A stretch of DNA of 23,604 bases from Brevibacterium picturae (GCF_030453725.1 NZ_JAKDJU010000030.1:1-23604), one strand, 5' to 3'. Counted from the stretch's first letter, positions 8,214 through 16,503 are shown. Notes: generated by a model not told the origin, from the sequence alone. Numbers and translations are program-made.

Positions 8214-8219
8214 TAGAAT
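8214..8219 (+). promoter_or_regulatory. -10 element of a probable leaderless mfd promoter
   Basis: TAGAAT fits the actinobacterial TANNNT -10. With six following bases the transcript would begin at 8226, the G of an in-frame GTG. The -35 region is not recognisable. Confidence 0.45.
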
Positions 8220-8222
8220 TGC

Positions 8223-11200
8223 ATGGTGCTCAACGGACTCGATCTCACACGCCAGAACTCCACCATCACTGACCTCGTCGCAGCGTTCAACGACCCGGAG
8301 ACAGCAGGTGGAACGATCGATGCGATCAGGGGACTGTGGCCATCGATCCTGCGCCGCACCCTCGTGTCCGCTGATAATGATTCGTCCACCTCGGCGCCGC
8401 AGCTCATCGTCACGGCCACCACACGTGAGGCCGAGGATCTGGCCCGGTCGCTGGCCGACTGGGTTCCCGAGGACTCGATCGCGATCTTCCCCAGCTGGGA
8501 GACCCTCCCACACGAAAAGCTCTCACCCCGATCCGACACCGTCGGTCAGCGTCTGCAGATTCTGCACCGCCTGGCCCACCCGAGCCCGGACCGGCACCTG
8601 GCCTTCATCATCGCCCCCGTCCGCGCGTTCCTCCAGCCGCTGGTCAAGGGGCTCGGCGACATCGAACCGATGGAATTGACCGTCGGTGACGAATACGAGA
8701 TCGACCAGCTGGCCAAGCGACTGACCGAACTGGCGTACTCACGTGTGGACATGGTCTCCCGCCGAGGCGAGTTCGCAGTTCGAGGCGGCATCGTCGACAT
8801 CTTCCCACCGACGGCAGACCATGCCCTGCGCATCGAATTCTTCGGTGACGAGGTCGACGAGATCCGTGAGTTCTCCGTCAGCGACCAGCGGTCCATCCCC
8901 GCCGAGGCGGATGCCGGGTCCCTGCAGCTGTCGGCTCCGCCCTGTCGGGAGCTCCTGCTCACCGACTCCATTCGGGAGCGTGCGGCTGAGCTGTCTCAGA
9001 CGCTGCCGGCAGCCTCGGACATGCTCGACAAGATCGCCGGTGGAGTCGCAGTCGAGGGCATGGAGTCGCTGTCTGCGGTATTGGCCGATGGCATGGAGCC
9101 GATCATCGCTCTGCTGCCGGAGTCCACGAAGATCATCATCACCGAACCCGAACGGGTACAGGCCAGGGCGGCCGACCTCGTCGTGACGACGAACGAATTC
9201 CTGGAGGCAGCGTGGTCAGGGGCTGCCGCCGGTGGCGAATCGCCGATCGACCTGTCCGCAGCGACATTCCGGACGATGGACGAGATGGAGGCCGGCGCTC
9301 GCCTCATCGGCCTGGCCTGGTGGGAGCTCGGCGGATTCGCCACCGACGAAGAACTCGTCTCACCCGCGGAGAATCTGTTCCCCGTCCCGGCTCGCGCACC
9401 TCGGGGATATGCCGGTGACGTCGAAGCGATCCTCACTGACGTCAAGGGACTCATCCACGACAGATGGCGCATCCTCGTCCTCACCGAAGGGCAGGGGCCG
9501 GGCCAGCGCATGGTCGAGGTGTTCTCGGAGGCAGGTGTGCCGGCGACCTTCGTCGATGACCCGACGGATGTTGCCGATGCCCTGGTGACCGTGACCACGG
9601 CCGCGCCCTTCGGCGGATTCGTCTTCGACGACCTCAAGCTGGCCGTCCTCACCGAAGCCGATGTGCTCGGTCGCGCCGCAGCCACCTCGACGAGGGACAT
9701 GCGCCGTCTGCCCACCCGTCGCAAACGCAACCAGGTGGATCCGCTCAACCTGGCTCCCGGCGACTACGTCGTCCACGACCAGCACGGTGTCGGCAAGTTC
9801 GTTGAGATGACGCAGCGGACGACTGGCAAGGGAGCGAACAAGCACACGCGCGAGTACCTCATCGTCGAATACGCTCCGGCCAAACGTGGTCAGCCCGGCG
9901 ATCGGCTGTACGTGCCCAGCGATGCGCTCGACCAGGTCAGCCGTTACGTCGGCGGGGAGAGCCCGAGCCTGAACAAGATGGGCGGTGCTGACTGGCAGAC
10001 GACGAAGGCGAAGGCCAGAAAGGCGGTCAAGGAGATCGCGGGCGAACTCGTGCGTCTCTATTCCGCCCGCCAGGCCACCGTCGGACACACCTATGGGCCC
10101 GACACTCCGTGGCAGCGTGAACTCGAGGATGCCTTCCACTACGTGGAGACCGCCGATCAGCTCACCACCATCGACGAGGTCAAGGGCGATATGGAGAAGT
10201 CGGTGCCGATGGACCGTCTGATCTGCGGTGACGTCGGCTATGGAAAGACCGAGATCGCAGTCCGGGCCGCGTTCAAGGCGATCCAGGAGGGCAAACAGGT
10301 CGCTGTCCTCGTGCCCACGACCCTGCTCGTCCAGCAGCACTTCGAAACCTTCGCCGAACGCTACTCGGGCTTTCCCGTCACCGTCGGTGCGCTCTCGCGT
10401 TTCCAGACGAAGCAGGAGTCGGAGAAGGTCGTCGAGGATCTGGCCGCGGGTAAGCTCGACCTCGTCATCGGCACGCACAGGCTGCTCAGCGGCGAGGTGC
10501 GGTTCAAGAGTCTGGGGCTCGTCATCATCGACGAAGAGCAGCGCTTCGGCGTCGAGCACAAGGAGACGCTCAAGGCGATGCGCACGAACGTCGATGTGCT
10601 CGCCATGTCGGCCACCCCGATCCCGCGGACCCTGGAGATGGCGGTGACCGGCATCCGGGAGATGTCAACCCTGGCCACTCCGCCCGAGGAACGTCACCCG
10701 GTCCTGACCTACGTGGGTAAAAAGGAGGACAAGCAGATCAAGGCTGCTGTCCGCCGTGAGCTCATGCGCGAGGGACAGGTCTTCTACATCCACAACCGCG
10801 TCAAGGACATCGAAGCCGTGGCCGGCCACATCGCCGAACTCGTTCCCGAGGCCAGGATCGCGATTGCGCACGGAAAGATGAACGAGAATCGCCTGGAACA
10901 GGTCATCGTCGACTTCTGGGAGAAGAAGTTCGACGTGCTCGTGTGCACGACGATCGTCGAAACCGGCATCGACATCGCCAATGCGAACACGCTCATCATC
11001 GACCACGCCGATCGATTCGGACTCTCCCAACTGCACCAGTTGCGCGGTCGCGTCGGTCGCGGACGGGAACGCGCCTACGCCTATTTCCTCTACCCGGCAG
11101 ACACGACACTCACCGAGACCGCCCACGACCGACTGACGACACTGGCCGCCCACACAGAGCTGGGCGCCGGCATGCAGGTCGCCATGAAGGACCTCGAGAT

Positions 11201-11816
11201 CCGCGGGGCCGGCAACCTCCTCGGCGGTCAGCAATCGGGACACATCGAAGGGGTCGGCTTCGACCTGTACGTGCGCCTCGTGGGGGAGGCCGTCGCGAAC
11301 TTCCGCGGTGAGGACACGGAACCCGAAGCGGACATGCGCATCGAGCTGCCCGTCGACGCGCACCTGCCGGCAGAATACGTCGCCCACGAACGTCTCCGCC
11401 TCGAGGCCTACCGGAAACTCGCTGCAGCGGCCAACGAGAGCGAACTGCAGGAAGTCCTCGACGAGCTCGTCGACCGCTATGGGCCCTACCCGGAGGCCGT
11501 CGGTGTGCTCGCCGATGTCGCCAGACTGCGGATCAGGGCCAAGGCCTCGGGCGTCAACGATATCGTCATGCAGGGCAATTTCGTTCGCTTCGGTCCGCTC
11601 GAGCTCGAGGATTCGCAGGTCGTGCGCCTCAAACGTCTGTACCCCAAATCTCTGCTCAAGCCCGCGATCCGGTCGGTGCTCGTGCCCAAGCCGATGGCCG
11701 GCAGCGGCTTCGATGCGAAGGAGATGACGGACTCCGACATCCTGCGTTGGGCCCACCAGTTCCTCGACGCGATCGTTCCGGTCGTTGCCTCCGAGGTTGT
11801 CGAGGCAGGAGTCTGA
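8223..11816 (+). CDS. mfd: Transcription-repair coupling factor Mfd
   Basis: Mfd is an ATP-driven translocase that removes stalled RNA polymerase at DNA lesions and recruits UvrA. The 1197 residues carry the full set: an N-terminal UvrB-like module (with SWETLPHEKLSPRSD near 94-108), a CarD-like RNA-polymerase-interaction domain starting near 514 (DYVVHDQHGVGKF), and helicase motifs GDVGYGKTE (Walker A, K675), DEEQ (770-773) and SATPIPRT. These are followed by QLRGRVGRG, the ARGAGNLLGG-type TRG segment and a C-terminal TRCF domain. No SD is present. ATG 8223 is given by convention, but the -10 at 8214-8219 predicts transcription starting on GTG 8226, which would give a protein one residue shorter. 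It opens the mfd-mazG-eno side of the conserved cluster. Confidence 0.97.
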   Translation: MVLNGLDLTRQNSTITDLVAAFNDPETAGGTIDAIRGLWPSILRRTLVSADNDSSTSAPQLIVTATTREAEDLARSLADWVPEDSIAIFPSWETLPHEKLSPRSDTVGQRLQILHRLAHPSPDRHLAFIIAPVRAFLQPLVKGLGDIEPMELTVGDEYEIDQLAKRLTELAYSRVDMVSRRGEFAVRGGIVDIFPPTADHALRIEFFGDEVDEIREFSVSDQRSIPAEADAGSLQLSAPPCRELLLTDSIRERAAELSQTLPAASDMLDKIAGGVAVEGMESLSAVLADGMEPIIALLPESTKIIITEPERVQARAADLVVTTNEFLEAAWSGAAAGGESPIDLSAATFRTMDEMEAGARLIGLAWWELGGFATDEELVSPAENLFPVPARAPRGYAGDVEAILTDVKGLIHDRWRILVLTEGQGPGQRMVEVFSEAGVPATFVDDPTDVADALVTVTTAAPFGGFVFDDLKLAVLTEADVLGRAAATSTRDMRRLPTRRKRNQVDPLNLAPGDYVVHDQHGVGKFVEMTQRTTGKGANKHTREYLIVEYAPAKRGQPGDRLYVPSDALDQVSRYVGGESPSLNKMGGADWQTTKAKARKAVKEIAGELVRLYSARQATVGHTYGPDTPWQRELEDAFHYVETADQLTTIDEVKGDMEKSVPMDRLICGDVGYGKTEIAVRAAFKAIQEGKQVAVLVPTTLLVQQHFETFAERYSGFPVTVGALSRFQTKQESEKVVEDLAAGKLDLVIGTHRLLSGEVRFKSLGLVIIDEEQRFGVEHKETLKAMRTNVDVLAMSATPIPRTLEMAVTGIREMSTLATPPEERHPVLTYVGKKEDKQIKAAVRRELMREGQVFYIHNRVKDIEAVAGHIAELVPEARIAIAHGKMNENRLEQVIVDFWEKKFDVLVCTTIVETGIDIANANTLIIDHADRFGLSQLHQLRGRVGRGRERAYAYFLYPADTTLTETAHDRLTTLAAHTELGAGMQVAMKDLEIRGAGNLLGGQQSGHIEGVGFDLYVRLVGEAVANFRGEDTEPEADMRIELPVDAHLPAEYVAHERLRLEAYRKLAAAANESELQEVLDELVDRYGPYPEAVGVLADVARLRIRAKASGVNDIVMQGNFVRFGPLELEDSQVVRLKRLYPKSLLKPAIRSVLVPKPMAGSGFDAKEMTDSDILRWAHQFLDAIVPVVASEVVEAGV

Positions 11817-11922
11817 CCCAAAGTGGGCCACCACGAGTTCGTGCAGGAATTTGGCGGCCTTTGAACGACGATGACCTGTTGCCTCATTGCAATGCCTCCG
11901 GGAAAGAAACATCGACTCAGAC

Positions 11923-11947
11923 GGAATCAGCACGTATTCTGAAAGTT
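11923..11947 (+). promoter_or_regulatory. Candidate ECF (SigR/SigH-type) promoter for csbD
   Basis: GGAAT (11923-11927) and GTT (11945-11947) are 17 bases apart. This resembles the GGAAT-N17to19-GTT promoters used by actinobacterial oxidative- and heat-stress sigma factors. It would give a leader of about 70 bases containing two hairpins. The match is short and may be chance. Confidence 0.35.
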
Positions 11948-11956
11948 CACATTCGC

Positions 11957-12001
11957 CGCACTCTGCGTAGCGTAGAGTGCGAATACGGGTACAGACGTAC
12001 C
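11957..12001 (+). promoter_or_regulatory. Two inverted repeats in the csbD leader
   Basis: CGCACTCT (11957-11964) pairs with AGAGTGCG (11974-11981) across 9 bases. GGTAC (11988-11992) pairs with GTACC (11997-12001) across 4 bases. Both lie between the mfd end and the csbD SD at 12010-12015. They could be RNA hairpins or operator sites. Confidence 0.45.
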
Positions 12002-12022
12002 GTGAGACGAAGGAGAGCCACC

Positions 12023-12217
12023 ATGAGTTTTGACGACAAGTTCGAAAACAAGGCTGAAGAATTCTCCGGTAAGGCCAAAGAGACCGTCGGCGACGCCACC
12101 GGCGACGACGAGCTCAAAGCCGAGGGCTCTGCTGACCAGCTCAAGGGCAAGACGAAGCAGGTCGGCGATAAGGTCAAGGACCTCGGGAAAGACGTCAAGG
12201 ACAAGTTCAGCAAGTAA
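12023..12217 (+). CDS. CsbD-family small stress protein
   Basis: 64 residues, highly charged and without membrane segments or cysteines. It has the CsbD look: an N-terminal amphipathic helix with NKAEEFSGKAKETVG, DATGDDELKAEG in the middle, and a Lys/Asp-rich C-terminal helix. CsbD-like proteins are induced by general stress in many bacteria, but their molecular role is unknown. AAGGAG (12010-12015) lies 7 bases before ATG 12023. The leader is long and structured and a strong terminator follows, so this is a single-gene unit inserted between mfd and mazG. Confidence 0.9.
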   Translation: MSFDDKFENKAEEFSGKAKETVGDATGDDELKAEGSADQLKGKTKQVGDKVKDLGKDVKDKFSK

Positions 12218-12227
12218 TGAGGAATTC

Positions 12228-12264
12228 GACCCCCACCGCGCTCGCGGTGGGGGTCATTCTTATT
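12228..12264 (+). terminator. Intrinsic terminator after csbD
   Basis: A GC-rich stem of 12-13 bp (12228-12240 with 12243-12255) with a tight loop is followed by ATTCTTATT. It begins 10 bases after the csbD stop codon. This is a textbook intrinsic terminator. Confidence 0.88.
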
Positions 12265-12340
12265 GTCCGGCCATCTGACAATTCGCGGGCAGCGATATGG
12301 CAGGACGCACATGCGTGCGGAATCGGGAGGTGGGGCTTAA

Positions 12341-12817
12341 GTGGAAGAGCAGAAGGCGGAAGTCATGATTGAAACGCAGACAGCCGGGGTGATCGAGGCG
12401 ATGGCTACTCTGCGTCGCCGGTGCCCCTGGTCGAGTCGGCAGGACCACGGAAGCCTCGAGAAGTATGCGCGCGAAGAGACCGAAGAACTCATCGAAGCCC
12501 TTGACGACTACCGGGATGATCCGAGCCCGGTCCATCGCTCGGCCGTTGTTGAAGAGCTCGGCGACGTCTTCTACCAGGTTCTGTTCCACTCAGCGCTGTT
12601 GGATGAGAGCGACTCCAAGGACTACGGACATACCCTGGGACTGATCGTCGAGGGGCTGGAAGCCAAGCTCATCCGGCGACATTCGCTGGCCTTCGGTGAG
12701 GGCGCCGGCGATGGGCAGATGGCTGCCCTCGAAGACGTCGAGCGGGAATACCGTCGAATCAAGACAGAAGAGAAGCAGCAGGCAGCAGAAGAACAGCAGA
12801 AAGACACGAATCAGTGA
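12341..12817 (+). CDS. mazG: MazG-family nucleoside triphosphate pyrophosphohydrolase
   Basis: MazG hydrolyses NTPs or dNTPs to monophosphates and pyrophosphate, clearing damaged nucleotides. This 158-residue protein has a single MazG domain. LRRRCPWSSRQDHGSL (24-39) is followed by the metal-binding ExxE and ExxD motifs, E45-E49 in REETEEL and E72-D75 in EELGD. The C-terminus (143-158) is a Gln/Glu/Lys-rich tail. GTG 12341 is preferred because GGAGG (12326-12330) lies 10 bases upstream; ATG 12365, with AAGGCGG upstream, is a possible alternative that would not touch the domain. The stop overlaps the next gene as GTGA, so the phosphatase gene is almost certainly translated from the same message. 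Confidence 0.92.
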   Translation: MEEQKAEVMIETQTAGVIEAMATLRRRCPWSSRQDHGSLEKYAREETEELIEALDDYRDDPSPVHRSAVVEELGDVFYQVLFHSALLDESDSKDYGHTLGLIVEGLEAKLIRRHSLAFGEGAGDGQMAALEDVEREYRRIKTEEKQQAAEEQQKDTNQ

Positions 12818-13626
12818 GCTTGGATCGCATCGACATCGAAGGCACATTCAACTTCCGTGACATCGGAGGCAGCCCCACCTCGGCGGGGGAATCCACAGTC
12901 GGAACGGGTAAGGTCTACCGCTCCGACGGTCTCGCCCAACTCACGGACAAAGCGCAAGCCGACATCAGAGCACTCGGCATCACAACAGTCATCGACCTGC
13001 GTGACATCGGGGAACGCTCGAAGCTGCCCGACGCCGTTGAGGGGCTCGACGTGAATTATGTCGAGCTGCCCATCTTCGACGATCACTTCTTCCCCGCGAA
13101 ACGGCTGAGCGTCGAGGAGATGAAGAAGGCCGCCGAGGCGACCGGAATGGACCTCTCCGATCGCTCGCTGAGCAAGATCTACGACCTGATGATCGAACAC
13201 TTCGGAGCCCGTCTGGCCATGGCCGTCGACCTCGTGGCCCAGAGCTGTGAAGGCGGGGTGGTCTTCCACTGCTCTGCCGGCAAGGATCGGACCGGAGTGG
13301 TCGCTGCGTTCGTCCTCACCCTCCTCGGCGTGGGGCGTCACGAGATCCTCGAGGAATATTCGATCACCTCGCAGCATCTGGCAGGAGGCTTCCTGGAGAA
13401 CATCACCAGGAACTTCGCCGATGCCGGCATCGGCGGAAACCTCGCAGAGACCGCAACAGCGGCACCGCCGGAGCTCATGGCGAAGCTCCTCGACTCGACC
13501 GATGCGAGGTACGGCGAGAACGGTGTCGAAGCCTATCTGCTCGAGCACGGAATGGATTCGGCGAGCCCGGGCAAGCTGCGCGATCAGCTGTTGACGCCTG
13601 CCGACCGCGATGAGACAGAGGAATGA
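12814..13626 (+). CDS. Tyrosine-protein phosphatase-like (Y_phosphatase3 type)
   Basis: 270 residues with the cysteine-phosphatase fold. The CX5R loop HCSAGKDRTG has nucleophile C153 and R159. The N-terminus FNFRDIGG, then YRSDGLAQL and TTVIDLRDIGER, is typical of the bacterial family that includes M. tuberculosis PtpB and many lipid or protein phosphatases. Substrates may be phosphotyrosine, phosphoserine or phosphoinositides; the sequence does not decide. No signal peptide is evident. The GTG start shares GTGA with the mazG stop and has no good SD, so translation is likely coupled to mazG. A small hairpin follows (13635-13650). M. tuberculosis has the lipoprotein gene lpqU here. Confidence 0.9.
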   Translation: MSLDRIDIEGTFNFRDIGGSPTSAGESTVGTGKVYRSDGLAQLTDKAQADIRALGITTVIDLRDIGERSKLPDAVEGLDVNYVELPIFDDHFFPAKRLSVEEMKKAAEATGMDLSDRSLSKIYDLMIEHFGARLAMAVDLVAQSCEGGVVFHCSAGKDRTGVVAAFVLTLLGVGRHEILEEYSITSQHLAGGFLENITRNFADAGIGGNLAETATAAPPELMAKLLDSTDARYGENGVEAYLLEHGMDSASPGKLRDQLLTPADRDETEE

Positions 13627-13634
13627 AGCGGCCG

Positions 13635-13650
13635 GGACTGAGCCCAGTCC
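13635..13650 (+). terminator. Weak hairpin after the phosphatase gene
   Basis: A 6-bp stem, GGACTG with CAGTCC, and a 4-base loop are followed by TTCGG. It is too short to be a confident terminator. Confidence 0.3.
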
Positions 13651-13676
13651 TTCGGTGCATTAAGCTGTCGTTCAGG

Positions 13677-13693
13677 CACATGTTCCCCATGTG
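13677..13693 (+). promoter_or_regulatory. Inverted repeat in the eno leader
   Basis: CACATG and CATGTG are separated by five bases and end 11 bases before the eno SD (13705-13711). This could be an operator or a small RNA hairpin; no regulator is recognised. Confidence 0.35.
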
Positions 13694-13717
13694 AAACCAA
13701 TTGCGAAGGAGTAATCA

Positions 13718-14998
13718 GTGGCTGAGATCGTTGCCGCAAACGCCCGTGAAATCCTGGATTCCCGGGGAAATCCCACCGTTGAGGTGGAAGTGCTGTTGGC
13801 CGATGAGTCCGTCGGTCGGGCCGGTGTGCCATCGGGTGCCTCGACCGGTGAATTCGAAGCCGTGGAGCTGCGCGACGGAGACCCGGAACGCTATCTGGGC
13901 AAAGGCGTCACCAGTGCTGTTGACGCAGTCGTCGACGAGATCCACGAAGTCATCGTCGGTCTCGAAAGCGATGACCAGCGTCTGGTCGACCAGGCCCTGA
14001 TCGAGCTCGACGGAACCGAGAACAAATCCCGCCTCGGTGCCAACGCCATCCTCGGCACCTCGCTGGCAGTGGCTCGCGCAGCAGCCGTGTCCGCAGATCT
14101 TCCGCTCTACCGGTACCTGGGCGGCCCGAACGCCCATGTCATGCCCGTCCCGATGATGAACATCCTCAACGGTGGATCGCACGCCGATTCCAACGTCGAC
14201 ATCCAGGAATTCATGATCGCCCCGATCGGTGCGGCCAGCTTCCACGAAGGGCTGCAGTGGAGCGTCGAGGTCTACCACGCGCTCAAGGGCGTGCTCAAGG
14301 AGCGCGGTCTGTCCACCGGACTCGGCGACGAAGGCGGGTTCGCACCGAACCTCGACTCCAACGCCGCTGCACTCGACCTCATCAGTGAAGCCATTGAGCT
14401 TGCCGGACACCGCCCGGGCCGCGATATCGCAGTGGCACTCGATGTGGCCTCGTCCGAGTTCTACACCGATGGAGCCTACGAGTTCGAAGGCGAGAAGAAG
14501 TCGGCACAGGACATGGCTGCATACTATGAGGGCCTGCTGGCCAACTACCCGCTGGTGTCCATCGAAGATCCTCTCGATGAGAACGACTGGGAGGGCTGGG
14601 CCACTCTGACCGAGTCCATCGGCTCAAAGGTTCAGCTCGTCGGCGACGATCTGTTCGTGACGAACCCCGAACGTCTCCAGCGCGGCATCGACAACAACAC
14701 TGCCAACTCGCTGCTGGTCAAGGTCAACCAGATCGGCACGCTGACGGAGACACTCGACGCAGTGTCGATGGCTCAGACCCACGGCTACACGACGATGATC
14801 TCGCACCGTTCGGGCGAAACCGAGGACACGACGATCGCCGATCTGGCCGTGGCCACGAACGCCGGCCAGATCAAGGCCGGAGCTCCTGCCCGTTCGGAGC
14901 GAGTGGCCAAGTACAACCAGCTGCTGCGCATCGAAGAGCAGCTCGGCGATGCCGCCCGCTACGCCGGACGGGGAGCCTTCCCGCGCTTCGACCGCTGA
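13718..14998 (+). CDS. eno: Enolase
   Basis: Enolase interconverts 2-phosphoglycerate and phosphoenolpyruvate in glycolysis and gluconeogenesis. 426 residues, normal length. Landmarks are AREILDSRGNPTVEVEV (9-25), GVPSGASTG, NGGSHADSNVDIQEFM with the catalytic-region His and Glu, metal ligands in ALDVASSEFY, SIEDPLDENDW and VGDDLFVTNP, the signature LLVKVNQIGTLTET with the catalytic Lys, and SHRSGETEDTTIADLAV near the end. Where many enolases have QIKTG this one has QIKAG; the Lys itself is kept. GTG 13718 is chosen because GAAGGAG lies 6 bases upstream. The next core gene in other actinobacteria, ftsB, is displaced 1.8 kb downstream. Confidence 0.98.
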   Translation: MAEIVAANAREILDSRGNPTVEVEVLLADESVGRAGVPSGASTGEFEAVELRDGDPERYLGKGVTSAVDAVVDEIHEVIVGLESDDQRLVDQALIELDGTENKSRLGANAILGTSLAVARAAAVSADLPLYRYLGGPNAHVMPVPMMNILNGGSHADSNVDIQEFMIAPIGAASFHEGLQWSVEVYHALKGVLKERGLSTGLGDEGGFAPNLDSNAAALDLISEAIELAGHRPGRDIAVALDVASSEFYTDGAYEFEGEKKSAQDMAAYYEGLLANYPLVSIEDPLDENDWEGWATLTESIGSKVQLVGDDLFVTNPERLQRGIDNNTANSLLVKVNQIGTLTETLDAVSMAQTHGYTTMISHRSGETEDTTIADLAVATNAGQIKAGAPARSERVAKYNQLLRIEEQLGDAARYAGRGAFPRFDR

Positions 14999-15023
14999 GC
15001 GATTCTGCGGCGCAGCTGCGACA

Positions 15024-15242
15024 CCGCGCAACCGGCTGCGGGACTGCGCAACCGGATGCGGGACTGCGCAACCGGCTGACGTCGTCCCAGAGGCGGGGTC
15101 AGGTGATCAACCATGGTCGCCTGACCCCGCCTCGGCGATATTCAACGCCAGTTCCTCCCGGCGCTCGCAAAACATCCCGTCGCTCACAAAACCTTTCGGG
15201 AACTGCATAACTCCTCCTGTCCCTCGCAATTCATACATCTGC
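15024..15242. repeat. Degenerate ~20-bp repeat array split by a hairpin
   Basis: Three units with the core CTGCGCAACCGG begin near 15024, 15044 and 15064 (period 20; the first starts CC rather than CT). After the hairpin at 15090-15133, four more divergent units begin at 15164, 15183, 15203 and 15223 with cores CTCGCAAAAC, CTCACAAAAC, CTGCATAAC and CTCGCAATTC. Together with the hairpin they fill most of the 308-base gap 14999-15306. No gene is seen in that gap. Confidence 0.6.
15090..15133. terminator. Long hairpin between eno and the orphan gene
   Basis: A perfect 14-bp GC-rich stem (15090-15103 with 15120-15133) can extend inward by six more pairs, two of them G-T, to a 4-base loop. It lies 91 bases after eno, which is convergent with the minus-strand gene at 15307. 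Neither side has a T-tract, so it may serve both directions. Confidence 0.6.
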
Positions 15243-15306
15243 AGAGGTAGTTCAAGCGGCTGCGGGCGAGGGGTGCTGCCGTGGCTGCGGTTGCATCCTC
15301 TTGAGA

Positions 15307-16365
15307 TCACCTGACGTTCATGAGGATGCGTTTGATCTCCTCGAACTTTGTCTCCTTGAACAGCTCTTTCCAACTGATCCTGACGACTCGCCAGTCCTGA
15401 TCTCGCAGCCATTGTTCGCGACGCCGTTCCCTCTCGAGCTCGTCACGTGGGACTCCCGAGCCGAGATACAGTTTCCCGATTCCGTCGATTTCGATGATCA
15501 GTCGAGCTGCCTTGTGACAGAAGTCGACGCGTAGCCTCGAATGCAGTGAGGCCGCATCGAACTCGACTTGGGGGACGAACCCAGTGATTCCGTGCTGGAA
15601 GAACCTCACCGCCGCGATCGATTCGGCTGGAGATTCACGGCGAGCATCTGCCAGGTCGAGTGCCAGGTGAACCTTCTTGGTGTTTCTGGACTCGAAGCAC
15701 TGCGAGAGAGTTGTGAGGATCTTCTCCATCGTCGTCAGGCCACGGCGAAGAGCGCTGTCAAGCATAGAAACTGAGATATCGGGGTTGTACGTGCGAGCCA
15801 CATCGATGAGGGTGCGTTCGAGCGTGGTCACCTCGGTCCCGCGAACCTTCAGGCGGTGATTCTTCGGTATTGTCCCGCCCCTGACATGGATGCTCTTGAA
15901 CCTGCGGTTGGTCCCGGAACGCACCACTTCGACCTGGTGCGTGACTGGGTAGGCGACGGGCAGACCGTGGATGAGAGCGGCAGAAATGTGAGAGAACACC
16001 TCGGGCGGGGGAGGCGCGGGTGACGACTGGACTGATGTGGCCGATTGCGGTGTGGCGTCCGATCCCGCTTCGACCAGTCCTAGTTTCTGAAATCTGACTT
16101 CGCATCGCGCCATCACCGCCGCATCGAGCTCTTCGATCTCGTCGCGGATATCCCCGTATTGTGTGAACTCTGAGTGCGCTCCTTCCTCGATGCTCGCCCA
16201 CAGCGCTCGGTGCCTGTTCCGGTCGCAGATGTGTCTGACGGAATAGACGCCGCGAGAAAGGCGGCGCAAACAGCAACTTCTTGCACGCCGAATATCTTCG
16301 TGACTGAACCCGAGTCGGAGGATCTGCTGTGTCGTCAAAATCTTATACATGACAGTAATCTGCAT
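15307..16365 (-). CDS. AbiEi-like/DUF559-like orphan protein, nuclease-fold C-terminus
   Basis: 352 residues. The N-terminal 45 residues (ILTTQQILRLGFSHEDIRRA then RRLSRGVYSV) resemble the winged-helix domain of AbiEi-type antitoxins. The C-terminal third (LRVDFCHKAARLIIEIDGIGKLY, then REQWLRDQDWRVVRISWKEL) resembles the DUF559/Vsr-like restriction-endonuclease fold, with Asp in RVDF and the Glu in IIEIDG as likely metal ligands. Proteins of this two-part design are common orphans in actinobacteria; their function is unknown. No AbiEii toxin gene lies beside it. The region is clearly poorer in GC than its neighbours. It sits alone between two repeat arrays, breaking the eno-ftsB pair, which suggests acquisition. 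No SD is seen; ATG 16350 is an alternative start. Confidence 0.75.
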   Translation of the reverse strand: MQITVMYKILTTQQILRLGFSHEDIRRARSCCLRRLSRGVYSVRHICDRNRHRALWASIEEGAHSEFTQYGDIRDEIEELDAAVMARCEVRFQKLGLVEAGSDATPQSATSVQSSPAPPPPEVFSHISAALIHGLPVAYPVTHQVEVVRSGTNRRFKSIHVRGGTIPKNHRLKVRGTEVTTLERTLIDVARTYNPDISVSMLDSALRRGLTTMEKILTTLSQCFESRNTKKVHLALDLADARRESPAESIAAVRFFQHGITGFVPQVEFDAASLHSRLRVDFCHKAARLIIEIDGIGKLYLGSGVPRDELERERRREQWLRDQDWRVVRISWKELFKETKFEEIKRILMNVR

Positions 16366-16483
16366 CTATCGCCATCAAACCGCAATAGAAAAGAATCTGC
16401 CTGTGCATAAGTCTGTTGATCGACGTACTCGGTGGTGGATAAAGACGTTGCGGCTGCTCGATTCCGAGTGCTGTTGAGCAGTC

Positions 16484-16503
16484 ACTTGGGTGCTGGCCCA
16501 AGT
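16484..16503. repeat. Small inverted repeat upstream of ftsB
   Basis: ACTTGGG and CCCAAGT form a 7-bp stem with a 6-base loop in the 466-base gap 16366-16831. No T-tract follows. Apart from this and the 19-bp repeats I see no gene in that gap. Confidence 0.3.

Noticed and set aside
7013..8272. Plus-strand frame over the lipoprotein gene
   Set aside because: The minus-strand reading has a signal peptide, lipobox and propeller-like repeats; the plus reading has none and runs into mfd.
10665..11933. Long antisense frame over the end of mfd
   Set aside because: mfd is unequivocal there; no start signal or domain supports the antisense frame.
11987..11992. SigB-type -10 GGGTAC before csbD
   Set aside because: No GTTT-like -35 lies at a suitable distance, and the hexamer is part of an inverted repeat.
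15307..16365. Complete AbiE toxin-antitoxin system
   Set aside because: Only an AbiEi-like protein is present; no AbiEii nucleotidyltransferase gene lies on either side.
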